Below are positions 9,290 through 17,872 of a stretch of 64,000 nucleotides of DNA, one piece after another (position 1 is the first letter of the stretch; every line of letters begins with the position of its first letter). The notes beneath the pieces are model-generated. The model was not told where the DNA came from and did no database searches. It saw nothing but the letters and a program-made list of their open reading frames with translations. A program made the translations under genes and the position numbers. This DNA is from Pseudomonas sp. SID14000 (GTDB lineage Bacteria > Pseudomonadota > Gammaproteobacteria > Pseudomonadales > Pseudomonadaceae), in the NCBI RefSeq assembly GCF_002165135.1, contig NZ_NFZQ01000007.1:248001-312000 (forward strand), read 5' to 3'.

Positions 9290-9767
9290 AGTTTACTTCA
9301 GCCTTCTATACTTTTGATTTATATAAGTGGGTATGCATCCCGCTCCGCCAGGCCGCTCCTTGGATCCAGTCACCAAGCGTCCCGGCTGCAAAGGAAGCCT
9401 TGGGTGCTAGGTGTAACTGAAGAACCATTATCCATAGACAGATTCAGGAATGCAACGTGCGGATTTCTTGGCCCCTTCGTTCAGGGATTACCATGAACAT
9501 GCGCCGAAATGGATCCAATAAGAATCGCTAGATATATGAACTTTTTTGGCTTGAAGGTGTCGCTGAGCGATCATGTGCGCAGGACCATTGCAAGACAGGG
9601 TGTGCTCAAAATGAGAGGCATTTTGTGATCTTCGTCACATAAATGGAGCTTGGGCAAGCTCCGCGCCTGCACACCTTGCTTAGGCGGAATGAAAAGGCTT
9701 AAGCGGAAGTTTCAGTATTGCAGCTATCGAGAGACTCATGGCAGGCGCTGATGCGCTATAGTCAATG
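9290..9767. other. Intergenic region with a perfect Crp/Vfr-type site
   Basis: No gene is supported here; the short open frames lack ribosome binding sites and family resemblance. The clear signal is the symmetric site at 9624-9639, annotated separately. The region separates the C5-epimerase-like gene from the DUF6270 gene, both on the minus strand, and may hold the promoter of the latter. Confidence 0.5.
9624..9639. promoter_or_regulatory. Candidate Crp/Vfr binding site
   Basis: TGTGATCTTCGTCACA matches the TGTGA-N6-TCACA consensus at all ten fixed positions. It lies about 335 bases before the DUF6270 start, so a transcription start well upstream of that gene would be needed for direct activation. 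Function is inferred only. Confidence 0.5.
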
Positions 9768-10745
9768 CTAGGCTTTCTTTAACGGGCTATAGAATTCGAG
9801 GGCAGCCTTTCTTCCCGTCAGGTAGGTATCCCCCTCGCAGTCTTTGATGGATGTTATATAGAACTCCTCAAAGATTTTGGCGGTTGCCTTCAGTGCTTCG
9901 TCGTCGGTCGCTTCGGCAATCTGTTTTGCCAAGTGCACTGCTCTCGTTTGGCCATAATCTGGAAGTGCTACGGCTTCAATGGAATAGGAGAAATACTTAT
10001 TCTCAAATATCTGCTTACTCAAGTTCTTCGACATCGTAAGTAAAGATTGCTCGATGGTTTTGTCCACAAAGCTCAGGCCTGTAAGCTTACGGTATTTCAT
10101 GAGTGTAATGATTGCGCCTATGTGGCCATTGTAGACACGAAAACGCATGTTTCCATTTTCCTGCATTTCGGTGCCAAGTTTTTTCAGGTACTCAATTTCG
10201 TTTTCTTGAGGCGTGAAAACATATTCATAAAGCCAAAGATCGCCTTGTGAGTCCTCTTCCGATAGTTTAATTGTTATGTCTTTGGATGTGATTGTGCGGA
10301 TTAGTCTGAAGGCCTTGCTCAGGTACTTTTCATCTTTGGTTGTCTCGTAAAGTCGCATGTATCCATACGCTGTATAGGCGTTCATGAAGGCGCCATAGAA
10401 AGGTTTCTTCATTGTTGCCCAGTACATGGGGAATGCAAAATCATTTCTTATGTAGGCATGATCCTCTATTGTTTCGGTATAGATGCTAGCCGCCAGATCA
10501 AGATAATCGATTTGATCGCGCATGGCCTTTGATAAGCCGTGTTTCCTGGATGAAGCATCTAGCGCGCATGCATTGATGGCGAAAGCGAATGGATTGAATG
10601 GCTGGTGGTAGTCGGTGACGTATTTTTCCGGCCATGACCTGAATAGATCAAGATGATGCTTGGGCTGCCAGTCGGTTCTGTTTGGGCCGGTGCTCATCGC
10701 CCTGTCGAACCAGTCGTTTGTCAATGCTTCGTAATGAATCTTCAT
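9768..10745 (-). CDS. D-glucuronyl C5-epimerase-like protein
   Basis: A 325-residue cytoplasmic protein with no signal peptide. It looks like the helical-barrel domain of heparosan/glucuronyl C5-epimerases: YHQPFNPFAFAINACAL, then a YGAFMNAYTAYGYMRLYETT block resembling the family's sampling helix, GDLWLYEYVF, and YNGHIGAIITLMKYRKLTG matching the family's LNGH...GL...TG motif. Such enzymes flip uronic-acid residues from the D-gluco to the L-ido form at polymer or lipid-linked level. In a locus that makes UDP-ManNAcA, a uronic acid in the glycan is a plausible substrate. The gene stands alone after a terminator, and AGGA precedes the start by about ten bases. Confidence 0.65.
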   Translation of the reverse strand: MKIHYEALTNDWFDRAMSTGPNRTDWQPKHHLDLFRSWPEKYVTDYHQPFNPFAFAINACALDASSRKHGLSKAMRDQIDYLDLAASIYTETIEDHAYIRNDFAFPMYWATMKKPFYGAFMNAYTAYGYMRLYETTKDEKYLSKAFRLIRTITSKDITIKLSEEDSQGDLWLYEYVFTPQENEIEYLKKLGTEMQENGNMRFRVYNGHIGAIITLMKYRKLTGLSFVDKTIEQSLLTMSKNLSKQIFENKYFSYSIEAVALPDYGQTRAVHLAKQIAEATDDEALKATAKIFEEFYITSIKDCEGDTYLTGRKAALEFYSPLKKA

Positions 10746-10862
10746 GGGTCTCTATCCTGCGCCCAATGTGTAACGGCCAGTGAAATTCTGGTGTCCTTAC
10801 ATATCCGCGATGTAGGTTCGGGTCGTAGTGTTATCCGGTCTGCGGAAACGTCAGGTGGCTGG

Positions 10863-10903
10863 AAAAATATACCCCCACAACGAAACTGTTCGTGGTGGGA
10901 GTA
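10863..10903 (-). terminator. Rho-independent terminator after the distal lipoprotein gene
   Basis: A hairpin spans 10870-10903 (arms TAC-CCCAC-ACGAA and TTCGT-GTGGG-GTA with two mismatches). On the minus strand it is followed by TATTTTT at 10869-10863. It should end the long wecB-led transcript and leave the C5-epimerase-like gene to its own promoter in 10746-10862. Confidence 0.75.
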
Positions 10904-10945
10904 TCAAGATTGCAAGGTGGTCCAGAATCGCTCAGAGGATGCTGG

Positions 10946-11329
10946 TTATTGCTGTTTTTCTTGCCAGTAAATGCTGACTACGGCTGGATTCTTGTCATTA
11001 ATCAGAACGCCAATGGTTGGCGAGTTTTTCTTGACGTAATGAACCTTCAGCGTTGTCGACGCTACGTTTGTTTGTTCGGAAACAGCATAACCCAAGGTGC
11101 GGAAGTGCTCGTCAAATTTTGCTTTTGTAGCATCTTGTGCGAGCGTGTACTGAACCTCATAGCTCTTGAATGTACCGTTTTCAATAGGTTTGCTGGTGTT
11201 CTTGGTGATGCTGCCCTCAAGGGTCAGTTTCTCGCCCGAGGGGAGTTGAATATCAACGCCTTTTTTCTCATTGCAGCCGCCCAAAGCGAGCAGGCAGGAC
11301 AAAACGGCAACGCAGGTGATTTTTTTCAT
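10946..11329 (-). CDS. Small lipoprotein of the polysaccharide island (copy 1)
   Basis: A 127-residue protein with a short lysine-led signal peptide ending in the lipobox LALGGC (Cys19), so it is probably lipid-anchored. The mature part has no family I can name. Its C-terminal 35 residues (KVHYVKK..P.IG ... SIYWQEK) closely match the end of the lipoprotein at 15640-16053, so the two are paralogues about 4.3 kb apart in one operon. The following base is Asn, and by the usual rule a non-Asp +2 residue favours outer-membrane sorting. It is the last gene before the terminator at 10863-10903. Confidence 0.75.
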   Translation of the reverse strand: MKKITCVAVLSCLLALGGCNEKKGVDIQLPSGEKLTLEGSITKNTSKPIENGTFKSYEVQYTLAQDATKAKFDEHFRTLGYAVSEQTNVASTTLKVHYVKKNSPTIGVLINDKNPAVVSIYWQEKQQ

Positions 11330-11401
11330 TTTGAACTGTAAACCTAGGGTTGTTAGTGTTGAGACGTAATTTCGGATTTTACCAAGCTTGGCAGCGGGTT
11401 G

Positions 11402-12619
11402 CTATTCCGTTTGCTTGAACTCCGCATGCTTGGGTGAGGTTTTGAGCAAGTCGAAGGCCATCCTCCTTTTGATAGCTTTTCGTGAATACTTTTGTATAAA
11501 CTCATTTCGAGCAGTCTGGCGAAATTCCAGGCTTCTGAAGGATCTTATTGCGTCCTCGATATCGCACGGATTGAAAACGGCTGCATTCTGAATTCGGTTG
11601 CTGGCAAAACGGCCTGGGTAGCCCGATAGGCCGGCTAGTATCGGTTTCTCAGTGGCTGCGTACTCGAACAGCTTTGATGGCAGCACGCGACGGAAAGCCT
11701 TCATGTCATTCAGGTGCAAAAACAGAACATCAGCTTCACGATAGAGTTTAAGTAGGGCATCACGCTTCATTGGCGGAGTCAGGTAAACGTTGCTCACCTT
11801 TTCACTTTCAAGCGCTTTTTCAAGCCGGTCAGTAGCACCGCCAGATCCAATGATGTGGAATTCCACTTCCGTTTCCAAGCGTTTGGCCAGTTGCGGCACA
11901 ATCAGATGTAAACCTTGGCCTGCACCTATGTTTCCTGCATATACAATTTTTAGTTTGCGTGGTAGTGCTGGGAGGCTTTGCACTGCAACTGTTGCCGGGA
12001 GTGGCGTCAGGAACAGCTCATCGATTCCGTTCGTATAGAAGGTAAAGGCTTTTTCCGGATAGCGTTTTTTAAAATATGAGGTGAATCCTGGTGAAATAAG
12101 ATTCACTTTGGCGGCTTGCCGTATGGTGGTAGCCTCTACCGATGAAAAGATTGCAGACGTTATTCTTCCAAGTGCCGGAGGCAGCACCCCTTGCAAGGTA
12201 TCGACAAAAATGTCCCTGATGTCCAAGTATAGCTTGGTCCCAGTTCTTTTGGAGATATAGGCCCCTAGGGAAGCGGTCATCAGGCGTGACGAGGTGGCGA
12301 AGATCAAATCGTATTGCTTGTTTCTGGCTGCCTTGCACACTTGCATGGCAAAACTGCCGAAAGAAAAAGCCTGGTCAACAAAACCACTTTTGTGTGAAGG
12401 CACGGCAAGACGCCGTACAGTGAGATTGGAAAACCGCTCATAGCTGGGCGCGGTGGCCTTGAAAGTATGATACCGATTGGGCTGCGTGGTGATGACATCG
12501 ATTTCCACGTGGTCGCTGACATTATCCAGAAGCGCGTTTACCAGAGCTTCCGCACGGAAAGACCCTGCCGACAAGTCCGGTGGGTAGTAAAAGCTCAAAA
12601 AGAGAATGCGAGTTTTCAC
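11402..12619 (-). CDS. Glycosyltransferase family 4 (GT-B fold)
   Basis: A 405-residue GT4-type enzyme starting with GTG. The N-terminal lobe starts ILFLSFYYPPDLSAGSFR, typical of WbuB/WcaI-like transferases. The C-terminal lobe has KIVYAGNIGAGQGLH, EFHIIGSGG and the sugar-nucleotide-binding stretch KLFEYAATEKPILAG with its conserved Glu. It probably adds one sugar to the lipid-linked repeat at the cytoplasmic face. Only six bases separate it from the preceding GT4 gene. Confidence 0.85.
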   Translation of the reverse strand: MKTRILFLSFYYPPDLSAGSFRAEALVNALLDNVSDHVEIDVITTQPNRYHTFKATAPSYERFSNLTVRRLAVPSHKSGFVDQAFSFGSFAMQVCKAARNKQYDLIFATSSRLMTASLGAYISKRTGTKLYLDIRDIFVDTLQGVLPPALGRITSAIFSSVEATTIRQAAKVNLISPGFTSYFKKRYPEKAFTFYTNGIDELFLTPLPATVAVQSLPALPRKLKIVYAGNIGAGQGLHLIVPQLAKRLETEVEFHIIGSGGATDRLEKALESEKVSNVYLTPPMKRDALLKLYREADVLFLHLNDMKAFRRVLPSKLFEYAATEKPILAGLSGYPGRFASNRIQNAAVFNPCDIEDAIRSFRSLEFRQTARNEFIQKYSRKAIKRRMAFDLLKTSPKHAEFKQTE

Positions 12620-12625
12620 GGTCGG

Positions 12626-13861
12626 TTACCTGGCTTGAGCCGGGGCAAACAACACCCGTTCATATAGATCGACTAGGCTCTTTTCCTGTGCTTCCCAGTT
12701 CAGATTCCGTGCGGTATTTCTCGCATTGTGGGCAAAGCGTTCGCGAAGCTCGCGATCGCCAAGCAACTTCACAATGGTGTTGCTTAACGCCTGCTCGTCA
12801 TTTCCTGGCACCAGCAAGCCGATTTCGTTGGCTCTGACAATTTTGCGGATCTCTGGAAAATCAGTGGCCACCACCGGCAACCCGGCGATCACATACTCGA
12901 AGAGTTTGTTTGAATCCGTCGTGTAATGATTGAGGCATGTGTTCTCGATTGGCTGTACACCAATGTCGGCGGATGCTGTATAGGCCGGCAATTCTGCCAA
13001 TGCCACTGTCGGAATGAAGTGGACTTTATGTTGAAGGTTCAATTCATGTGCCAATGCCATGAGCGGCTGAGCCAGCCGGCCCCCGCCTATCAGCACGAAG
13101 AAGCAATCAGGCACATGCTGTGCGCAGCGGATCAGCTTTTCCAGACCACGCCCTTGTTGCAAGCCACCCTGGTACACCACGATCGGCCATGGCTCAAGCA
13201 GTCCCAGTTCATCCCTGATCTTGTTGGAGCGCGGGCTCTCGACAAGTCTTGGGCGGTTTTGCAGTACCAGTGGCCGCTCCACGCCGTAGGCTCTGGCGAA
13301 GTATTTGGCGCGTGCGTCGGTGGTGGTGATGGTGCCATTGGCAGACGGCATCAGCCGTTTTTCGACGAACCCCACCACTTTTCTCAAGCTCTTGTAACCT
13401 TCGCGGCTGGTACTTATTTCATGTGCGTCATATACCAGCTTGGCTCGTGACAGTTTTGCAGCCAGCCAGGCAGTCGGCAGGGTATTTACATCATGTGAAT
13501 GAACCACCGGAGCACGGTACTCAAGCATCTTGAGTAGCAGGGCAAAGTGGGTCCAGCCGCGCGCGATGGCTCTGAATACCAGCATCTTAAGGCTGGGTTT
13601 GATCAAGGCGGGTTTGGCTGCCTCGACAGCTGCCTTGGCGTTAGCCGGTATATTTTTCTTTCGCAGTTTCCACAGGGGGGACCGGGCTACGCGCACGACT
13701 TCAATGCCGTCCTGCAGTACAGTGTGCTCCTGGGTAACGCCTGGCGTATGCAGCGCAAACACCCTCACCTTGTAGCCTGCACGTTGCAGCGTTTGCGCTT
13801 CCTTCATTACGCGCGCGTCATTCAGGAACTCATTCCAGACGATCATCGAGACTTTTGTCAT
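12626..13861 (-). CDS. Glycosyltransferase family 4 (GT-B fold)
   Basis: A 411-residue GT4-type enzyme. MIVWNEFLNDARVMKEAQTL begins the acceptor lobe, VVHSHDVNTLP follows, and the donor lobe has VVYQGGLQQGRGLEKLI, FFVLIGGGRL and NKLFEYVIAGLPVVATDFPEI with the conserved Glu. Sugar specificity is not predictable. Its ATG overlaps the stop of the membrane-protein gene before it (ATGA), and the next GT4 follows after six bases, so the three genes form one translational unit. Confidence 0.87.
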   Translation of the reverse strand: MTKVSMIVWNEFLNDARVMKEAQTLQRAGYKVRVFALHTPGVTQEHTVLQDGIEVVRVARSPLWKLRKKNIPANAKAAVEAAKPALIKPSLKMLVFRAIARGWTHFALLLKMLEYRAPVVHSHDVNTLPTAWLAAKLSRAKLVYDAHEISTSREGYKSLRKVVGFVEKRLMPSANGTITTTDARAKYFARAYGVERPLVLQNRPRLVESPRSNKIRDELGLLEPWPIVVYQGGLQQGRGLEKLIRCAQHVPDCFFVLIGGGRLAQPLMALAHELNLQHKVHFIPTVALAELPAYTASADIGVQPIENTCLNHYTTDSNKLFEYVIAGLPVVATDFPEIRKIVRANEIGLLVPGNDEQALSNTIVKLLGDRELRERFAHNARNTARNLNWEAQEKSLVDLYERVLFAPAQAR

Positions 13862-15597
13862 TGCGTTGCCACCTCTGCAGCTGCAGGAGTATCAAAAATT
13901 TCAATGCAATTAACGATGTCGGGTGTCAATGCAAGGGCCGCCGAATAGTCTTTTCGCACGATATGTCTTTCCAGCATGTACATCAGTGCGGCCAACCACA
14001 CTTTATGAGGGTCGATCGACGCCAGTGCCTGGCGTTGATCTGCGCTGCGCAGTGTTTCAAACAGTGCGTCCTTCTGGGCAACAGGCCAGCTGCAGCCAAT
14101 TGCTTCGATTCGCCAATTGCTCCAGTGGCTGAGCACAAAGCCGGAAGCAGGCGAAGTCAGAAGCGTGTTGTTGGTGATGTCCAGCGGTACGATCTGGCGG
14201 GGAAGCGTGGCGAGATAGCCGTTAATGGCAGGCAAGTTGTCGATGATATTATCGACGTTACTTGTGTCCTCCTCGTTGATGCAGGCCAGGCGCAGCGCGT
14301 TGATTGTCGTTTCATCCAGGCGCTGCTCAAGGTACAGGCGTGTGCGCGTAAACTGCGCAATCAGCGCTGTAGAGGGCTCGAGCAGCAGCAGTTTTCGTGC
14401 GATCGCAAGAATGCCTTCGCCAATCTTACGACCGCCGATCAGCTTTTCAGCGCCGTCAAACTTGTAGACATGGCAATCAATGTCGCTCACTCGGTAGTGA
14501 CCAACAAATGGCAGGTCTGGAAGGCCATGTTGCGTAGTCAGCAGCGTGCGCTCCTGCAAAGCGGAAGACGAAATGTTGCTGCCAAATACCTTGACCAGCA
14601 GTGTGCCGGTGTCGTCCTGCTGTTCCAGTTGCAGGGTGAACGCGTAAATATCGGCAAAGCCGACCTGGTGCCAATGCATCTTGTAGCCGTCGGCTGCTTC
14701 CAGGCCTAGTTTATCAAGCAGTGCCTTGACCCACTTTTCCCTGTTCTCGGCATCCAGAATGTATTCCAGGCCGTTACTCTGTGGTCGAAGCTCGATAAGA
14801 GGCTGGGATTGATAGAACAATGCGTTGACTTGTCGATGCTGAATACGCAGGCCGATCACGTCCAGGATCATGCTGGACAGCCTCTGCAGCCCTTGGCGCA
14901 TAATCAGCACGGCAATCACTGCATTGAAAATCTTGCTGTGCTGGTAATACAGGAAGTCGGTAACCAGGAAGAAAAAGCTCAGGAGAAAGCCGGTTGCGGC
15001 CAGGGCGTTGAGAATCGGGCCGTAATGATGATGAAAGCTCTCGCGGACTCTTCTAACGTGGTTGTAGGCCAGGACGCTAACGCTGCTGGCAATGACCAGG
15101 TAAACAAGAATCGCCAGCAGCAAGCTTGGGTACACATACAATAATGCCAGCGCGCTCAGGCTGAAGAAGGCTGCGCCGGCCATGGCACGATTGAAGCGCG
15201 AGTAAGCATTGGTGGCAATCTTGTCCTGGTTCTCGAACAGGTTCAGCTTCGAAGTGCGTGCCAGAAGCTTTTGCGTGCCGTTGCGACAAAGCAGCGCGCT
15301 GGCCAGTTCTGATAACAGGTAGGCGATGTAGCAAAGCGCTGCCGCTGCGGTCAGTGAATAGATCAGATGATCTTTTTCAAGCGTATGCAAAATGGACGGG
15401 AAATAGGCAGGTGTTTTTTCCGAACCCAGCAGAATGATGACTTTGAGTGGCAGGAAAAACGCCAGGAGAAGAAATATCTGGCTCGCTAAAGTACTGATCT
15501 GTACCAAAAGCGTAATAATGGGTACAACCCGGACGAATTTTACGCCCAGGGAAATGCACCAGCCGATAGTTGCTTTGATCTGCTGTTGGAGTTTCAT
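13858..15597 (-). CDS. Membrane protein with ABC-exporter-like helices and a degenerate kinase-like C-terminal domain
   Basis: About 579 residues from the ATG at 15597 (a TTG eight codons earlier is possible). Residues 25-245 contain about six hydrophobic helices laid out like the transmembrane half of an ABC exporter, but no Walker motifs follow. The soluble half (about 275-579) has a layout reminiscent of aminoglycoside-phosphotransferase/protein-kinase folds: LLVKVF (Lys336), a downstream Glu349, PLDITNN (Asp473) at the catalytic-loop position, and LSHWSNW where such enzymes have a D-W/F-E metal loop. The His for Asp change and shifted Asn suggest a pseudokinase or a diverged enzyme. Family unrecognised; this reading is inference. 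It overlaps the following GT4 start. Confidence 0.6.
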   Translation of the reverse strand: MKLQQQIKATIGWCISLGVKFVRVVPIITLLVQISTLASQIFLLLAFFLPLKVIILLGSEKTPAYFPSILHTLEKDHLIYSLTAAAALCYIAYLLSELASALLCRNGTQKLLARTSKLNLFENQDKIATNAYSRFNRAMAGAAFFSLSALALLYVYPSLLLAILVYLVIASSVSVLAYNHVRRVRESFHHHYGPILNALAATGFLLSFFFLVTDFLYYQHSKIFNAVIAVLIMRQGLQRLSSMILDVIGLRIQHRQVNALFYQSQPLIELRPQSNGLEYILDAENREKWVKALLDKLGLEAADGYKMHWHQVGFADIYAFTLQLEQQDDTGTLLVKVFGSNISSSALQERTLLTTQHGLPDLPFVGHYRVSDIDCHVYKFDGAEKLIGGRKIGEGILAIARKLLLLEPSTALIAQFTRTRLYLEQRLDETTINALRLACINEEDTSNVDNIIDNLPAINGYLATLPRQIVPLDITNNTLLTSPASGFVLSHWSNWRIEAIGCSWPVAQKDALFETLRSADQRQALASIDPHKVWLAALMYMLERHIVRKDYSAALALTPDIVNCIEIFDTPAAAEVATQ

Positions 15598-15639
15598 ATC
15601 AAACCGCAAGCGTGCGCGCAAATTTCGTGCTTGTGTGCA

Positions 15640-16053
15640 TCACTTTTCCTGCCAATAAATGCTAGCGAGCGTTTCGTAACCGTCGTCCTTGTTTCGTGTG
15701 GTAAAGATTGCGCCAATCGGAGGTACAGCCTTTTTGTAATACTGTACCTTGAACTGATTGGCGTCGTTGACGATGATCTTGCGGGTATAGCCATTGGCTT
15801 TCAGCACCGCGTAGACATCATTTTCGGCAATTTTATCCACGCCGGAGTAAACGAATTCATGCATGCTCAGGAACCCCGCATTGTTGGGTTTCCTGTGCGA
15901 TTTCTGATGCGTCCCTCTGAGTAGCACGTACGTGGAGTCACTCAGATGCAGGGCATTGGCAGACTTCACATCTGCCATTGCATCCGCAGCAGGTGGTTGT
16001 TCGCAACCGGTCAGCATTGCCAGCAGCGCGATAATGAAAACGTATGGCTTCAT
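15640..16053 (-). CDS. Small lipoprotein of the polysaccharide island (copy 2)
   Basis: A 137-residue protein with a hydrophobic signal peptide and lipobox AMLTGC (Cys17). The mature part starts EQPPAADA and ends KVQYYKKAVPPIGA ... ASIYWQEK, matching the end of the lipoprotein at 10946-11329. The middle has diverged. It lies 12 bases after the glycosyltransferase/DUF6270 gene and about 40 bases before the membrane-protein gene, inside the leftward operon. Function unknown; a role in export or surface attachment of the glycan is a guess from context. Confidence 0.75.
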   Translation of the reverse strand: MKPYVFIIALLAMLTGCEQPPAADAMADVKSANALHLSDSTYVLLRGTHQKSHRKPNNAGFLSMHEFVYSGVDKIAENDVYAVLKANGYTRKIIVNDANQFKVQYYKKAVPPIGAIFTTRNKDDGYETLASIYWQEK

Positions 16054-16065
16054 GGTGTGGTCACT

Positions 16066-17868
16066 TCAATTGATGATCCGTGCCAGCAATTGCCTGGCAA
16101 CGGTGCTGTAGTAGGTGCCATGGTAGTAGTAGGGGCAGAATGCCCACTTGTGCTCGTTTTTCGAGACGTATTGCACCATCTTCGCTAAAGCTTGTTTGGC
16201 AATGGTTCTGTAATACGAGCTGTCATAGTGATAGGGGCAATAGGCCCAACGCGGGGTGCCACCGGCTATCAGCCCGGCATCCTTGCCACCAATTCGTTCT
16301 ACCGGGACTGTCGAGTCTTCCAGGCTGTCCAGCATCGGGTCGATGATTGCATTGTTCAGATCGATCAGGCCCTGGAACGTGCTACCAGCGAAGCTGGCAA
16401 CGATCTCTTTGCTCTTGTACTGGCTCGCCCAGTTGGCCTGATGCACAAAAATGTTCGGGCACAGGCTGGCCACGCGATCCAGGAACATGGGCAGGGCCCA
16501 GGCGCGCAGCTGCTTTGCCTGTTCACTCCAAGGGGCCTGCACGGTGTATTCGATACCACATTTAGCCAGCGTCTTGAGCATCAACGGGCTGGCCGTCACG
16601 ATCGAGGTGCCAAATGTGGCAATGCCAATGCTTTCGTCAAAGAAATCCACAATGACGATGTCGGGGCGAGATTGTTCGAGTTGTTGCCAATGCTCTTTCG
16701 AAGCATCCCACTCAACGCGCTTGGCCTCTGCGCCTTCTGCTTCAACGCGGAACCGTGCATCGAGACATGGCGGCGCCATGTACGAAATCACCGACGATTG
16801 AGACATGTAGAAACACACCTCAAAGCGCTCCAGCGTCTTTTTCTGGAACTTGAACAGATTATGGGAAGCGCTTGAGCCAAGAATTGCGACGCGTATCTTG
16901 CCTGACCCCGTTTTGACGGGGTTCGGCCGCGATGCCTTTTTTTCAAGCCTGGCCTTCTGTGACAAGAGGCTGTTCACCACCTCTGTATCGGGGCCGTCAA
17001 TGTTCTTTTGCTCAGCCTTGAGCTGTTGGCGTACGTTGTTGAGTTTCTCTAGGTACTTGTGAGGCATGCCCAGCGGCGATTGCCTGAGTAGTTGGCTCAG
17101 GTAGTCGAGCCGTGGTTGTTGCAGGCCAAACCGTGCAAACAGGGCTGGGTCGAAACCTTTGACGCTTTCGGGGGTGCCAAGTATGCGCGCCCGAGCGCCA
17201 AAGAAGTAGGAATCGCTAAGTGGATGCTTGGTATAGAGGTACAGCGGCTCTTCACGTGTGAGGTGAATGTGCTCGGCAGAGATCTGCTGCTGCTCCAGGG
17301 TGGTGACGACAAGATGATGCGCATACTGGGTAATCGCATGTGTCTTGGGGCCACTGGTTTTGTCGACCATCGTCAGCGCCAGAGCCAGCGTGTCGTAATC
17401 CACTGGGCGATAGCATTGGTCCGAAGGCAGAAATTCCAGGCCATTCTTCAGCGAGATCAATAACACCTCCGAGATATTGCGCTCGGAGGTGGCCTCGGAC
17501 TGAATCAGGTCGATGACGCTTTCATGGATACAGTCATCGTCGTCAATGCGTGACGTGACCAGTGTCGCCGCATTGACCCCCTTGAGCAGAAGCATGACTT
17601 CGCGGCTGACCATGCTGTAGTCGCTGACCTGAAGCGTGCGGGCATTCAGGTCAGTGTTGCGCAGTAACTGCTCAAGGCGCGTGCGGTGCAGGACCGGTAA
17701 TGCTTCATCAATGAAGATGATCCACTCGAAGCCTTGATTACTTTGGTTGGCCAAGGATGGGAGAACGGTGTTGGCAAAGATCTCCAGCCTGTAGGACAGC
17801 CACAGTTCATCCTTGATGCCGATACCAAAATTGGTGAAAACAAAGTGCTTCAAAGCGGATTTCAACAT
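16066..17868 (-). CDS. Rhamnosyltransferase-like / DUF6270 fusion protein
   Basis: A 600-residue two-domain protein. Residues 1-270 look like the putative rhamnosyltransferase family: FTNFGIGIKDELWLSYRLEIF, FEWIIFIDEALP and a metal-binding-type SRIDDDDCIHE near 106-116. Residues 325-600 resemble DUF6270: RVAILGSSASHNLF, DIVIVDFFDESIGI, then WAYCPYHYDSSYYRT near 541. That last motif is repeated at the C-terminus (WAFCPYYYHGTYYST near 575), an internal duplication. With dTDP-rhamnose made by rfbBDA, a rhamnosyl role is plausible. The start is four bases from the preceding stop. Confidence 0.72.
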   Translation of the reverse strand: MLKSALKHFVFTNFGIGIKDELWLSYRLEIFANTVLPSLANQSNQGFEWIIFIDEALPVLHRTRLEQLLRNTDLNARTLQVSDYSMVSREVMLLLKGVNAATLVTSRIDDDDCIHESVIDLIQSEATSERNISEVLLISLKNGLEFLPSDQCYRPVDYDTLALALTMVDKTSGPKTHAITQYAHHLVVTTLEQQQISAEHIHLTREEPLYLYTKHPLSDSYFFGARARILGTPESVKGFDPALFARFGLQQPRLDYLSQLLRQSPLGMPHKYLEKLNNVRQQLKAEQKNIDGPDTEVVNSLLSQKARLEKKASRPNPVKTGSGKIRVAILGSSASHNLFKFQKKTLERFEVCFYMSQSSVISYMAPPCLDARFRVEAEGAEAKRVEWDASKEHWQQLEQSRPDIVIVDFFDESIGIATFGTSIVTASPLMLKTLAKCGIEYTVQAPWSEQAKQLRAWALPMFLDRVASLCPNIFVHQANWASQYKSKEIVASFAGSTFQGLIDLNNAIIDPMLDSLEDSTVPVERIGGKDAGLIAGGTPRWAYCPYHYDSSYYRTIAKQALAKMVQYVSKNEHKWAFCPYYYHGTYYSTVARQLLARIIN

Positions 17869-17872
17869 ATCT

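Noticed and set aside
9314..9496. Plus-strand 60-codon frame in an intergenic region
   Set aside because: No ribosome site and composition not gene-like.
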